A stretch of DNA of 64,000 nt from Bacteroidales bacterium UBA2287 (GTDB taxonomy: Bacteria > Bacteroidota > Bacteroidia > Bacteroidales > Tenuifilaceae): positions 1 to 64,000 of the forward strand of contig DDWL01000026.1 in NCBI GenBank assembly GCA_002345675.1. The letters run 5' to 3'. Made by a program: the position numbers and the translations under genes. Positions within the stretch are counted from its first letter, which is position 1. Each line of letters opens with the position of its first letter. Shown one piece after another: positions 61,943 through 64,000 of this stretch. Below the pieces are notes generated by a model that did no database searches, was not told the origin of the DNA, and worked only from the letters and a program-made list of their open reading frames with translations.

Positions 61943-64000
61943 AATGCTACTGAGCGAACTACAGAATGGAGAATACGGAATAGTTTCGAAGGTACGTGGT
62001 CGCGGAGCTTTCCGCAAGCGTATTATCGAAATGGGATTTATCCGTGGGAAAAAGGTAACCGTAGTAAAAAATGCTCCTCTAAAGGATCCCATTGAGTACT
62101 CCATAATGGGCTACGAAGTTTCGTTACGACGAACCGAAGCTTCGCTAATTGAAGTTGTTACGCTCGACGAAGCTCGCGAACTTGTAACTCAAGCATATAA
62201 TGGTACAAACACCACCTTTTCCGAGTCGGAGGTTATTAAAACGGGGGCAAAGGTTGTTAGCAAGGTTATAAATGTTGCCCTTGTGGGGAATCCAAATTCT
62301 GGTAAAACAACACTTTTCAATATTGCCTCGGGAGCTCGCGAGCATGTAGGAAATTATAGTGGTGTTACTGTCGACTCAAAAGCGGCTCGTTTTAAGCATA
62401 AGGGCTACACATTTAATATTACCGACCTGCCAGGAACATACTCGTTAACAGCATACACTCCCGAAGAATTATATGTTCGCCGTTTCATTCACGAGCAAAA
62501 GCCCGACGTGGTTATTAACGTAGTTGCGGCATCGAACCTCGAGCGAAACCTCTACCTAACCACGCAGCTAATCGACATGGACATAAAGGTTGTGGTTGCG
62601 CTAAACATGTTCGACGAGCTTCAGGCACAAGGCGATAACTTCGACTACAAGGAACTTGGTAAAATGATTGGTATTCCATTTGTTCCTACCGTTAGTTCGA
62701 AAGGGAAAGGCATAAATGAGCTTTTCGATACCATAATAAACGTTTATTCCGATAAGGAAAAAACGCTTCGGCATATTCACCTAAACTACGGCGAGCATAT
62801 TGAACGCGCAATTGCGGCCATTCAGAGTCAAATAAAAACAGTTGAAAACGAGACCTTAACCATTCACTACTCGTCACGTTTTCTTGCAACTAAACTTCTC
62901 GAGAGGGATAAAAGAGCGCACTCAATACTTAAATCGGCAACAAATTATGCCGATATAAAACGAATTGCCGAAGAGCAAATAAAAGCTCTCGAAGATATTT
63001 ACAAAGAGGATTCGGAAACGCTACTTACCGATGCCAAGTATGGTTTTATTGCTGGTGCGCTAAAGGAAACCTATCGCGAGGGCACCATAAAACGGCGACA
63101 AAGCACCGAAACAATTGACACATTTATGACCCACAAGGTTTTTGGATTTCCAATTTTCCTTTTCTTTATGTGGCTCATGTTTTACGCAACTTTTAGGGTT
63201 GGTGCTTACCCAATGAACTGGATTGACCAAGGAGTTAGCTGGATAAGCAGCCTTGTTAGCACCTATATGCCCAGTGGGGCATTTAAGGATTTGCTTGTCG
63301 ATGGAATAATAAGCGGAGTTGGTAGCGTAATTGTTTTTCTTCCCAATATTCTTATCCTCTTCTTCTTTATTTCACTACTCGAGGATACAGGCTATATGGC
63401 GCGTGCAGTGTTTATTATGGATAAACTTATGCACCGCATTGGACTACACGGCAAATCGTTTATCCCCCTAATTATGGGATTTGGCTGCAATGTTCCCGCC
63501 ATTATGTCGACACGTACCATTGAGAATCGAAATAACCGAATGGTTACAATTCTCATAAATCCCTTTATGTCGTGCAGCGCACGATTACCGGTTTACGTAC
63601 TAATACTTAGCGCATTTTTCCCTCGTAGTGCAGGAAGTATGCTGTTTGTAATTTACCTCATTGGGGTGAGCTTTGCCATAATATTTGCCATAATATTCAA
63701 AAAAACGCTGTTTAAAGGCGACGACGTTCCATTTGTTATGGAGCTGCCTCCATACCGTATCCCAACCCTTCACTCAACCCTAAACCATATGTGGCGAAAG
63801 GGTTCGCAGTACCTTAAAAAAATGGGAGGAATTATACTTGTTGCCGTAATTTTGATATGGGCTTTGGGCTACTACCCAAAAAATGTTGAGTATAGCCGCA
63901 ATTACGACGCAATTGCCCAATCGATTGAGCAGGAGTATAATTCTGAAATTGAACTGCTTTCAGCAGAAAATACAGTTAATAGAGACCAACTAATTGTTGA
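61943..64000 (+). CDS. feoB: Fused FeoA-FeoB ferrous iron transporter (partial, runs off the window)
   Basis: The frame from ATG 61943 is open to the window end, at least 686 aa. FeoA SH3-like domain (1-75, LLSELQNGEYGIVSKVRGRGAFRKRIIEMGFIRG), then the FeoB GTPase: G1 GNPNSGKTT (115-123), LPGTYSLTAYTPEE switch region, NMFD G4. Membrane part with GFGCNVPAIMSTRTIENRNNR and SCSARLPVYV, gate motifs of FeoB. Imports Fe2+ through the inner membrane. Fusion is usual in Bacteroidota. The C-terminus is cut by the window. Confidence 0.95.

Noticed and set aside
1..64000. tRNA or rRNA genes
   Set aside because: I looked for GGTTCRA-type arms and rRNA conserved words by eye and found none in intergenic DNA. 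A covariance search would be decisive.

Overview
The window is a chromosomal segment of a Bacteroidota bacterium, probably from the Bacteroidales/Marinilabiliales side. The evidence is gene content and style: an AT-rich genome with no strong Shine-Dalgarno sites, a fused FeoA-FeoB, a PUR-domain protein, an OMP_b-brl TonB-type receptor, an FtsZ tail of the 'IPAYQRK' kind, and a promoter of the TTG-N20-TAnnTTTG type. No rRNA, tRNA or CRISPR array was recognised. The species cannot be named from this sequence alone.

Layout. 1-0.9 kb: a broken REP-associated (RAYT/IS200-like) transposase with palindromes beside and inside its reading frame. 0.9-16 kb: a mostly minus-strand accessory block of small single-function genes: S1/P1 nuclease, outer-membrane barrel, membrane proteins, cupin, an amber-interrupted methyltransferase, DUF3795, OsmC, YbjQ, CPBP protease, an HSL-type esterase, a serine hydrolase, NudC, a nitrilase-family amidohydrolase, a methyltransferase and GNATs. 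15.8-22.4 kb: a LytTR regulator with a five-PAS LytS-type kinase, then a TonB-type outer-membrane receptor. 22.6-24.9 kb: a Fur/PerR-DPSL-peroxiredoxin operon lying between two copies of a palindrome-rich MITE-like repeat. 25-30 kb: nucleotidyltransferase, NarL/NarX-type pair, and Amt with a TorF-like outer-membrane protein. 30.4-34.4 kb: SigZ with a cysteine-rich permease, AlkD-like protein and small secreted proteins.

35.3-51.4 kb is the dcw cell-wall and division cluster: mraZ, rsmH, ftsL, ftsI, murE, mraY, murD, ftsW, murG, murC, ftsQ, ftsA, ftsZ and a yqeY-like gene. It is preceded by a clear MraZ-type operator of 10-bp repeats. The cluster makes UDP-MurNAc-pentapeptide and lipid II and builds the septum. 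51.4-54.3 kb is an accessory island: a decayed IS256-like transposase, two AT-rich secreted-protein genes, and non-coding repeats that may be recombination sites. 54.3-61.5 kb returns to housekeeping genes (BASS symporter, TerB/DnaJ protein, coaE, ybbR, yajC, DUF1573, nusB, PUR-domain gene). The window ends inside feoB.

The parts that most deserve a second look are the in-frame 39-bp palindromes within the transposase, the amber-interrupted methyltransferase, the SigZ/permease pair with matching Cys clusters, the MITE-flanked peroxide operon, the MraZ operator, and the possible cassette region at 52.9-54.3 kb. Several dispersed intergenic repeat families also recur through the window. No wholly new multi-gene system could be demonstrated.
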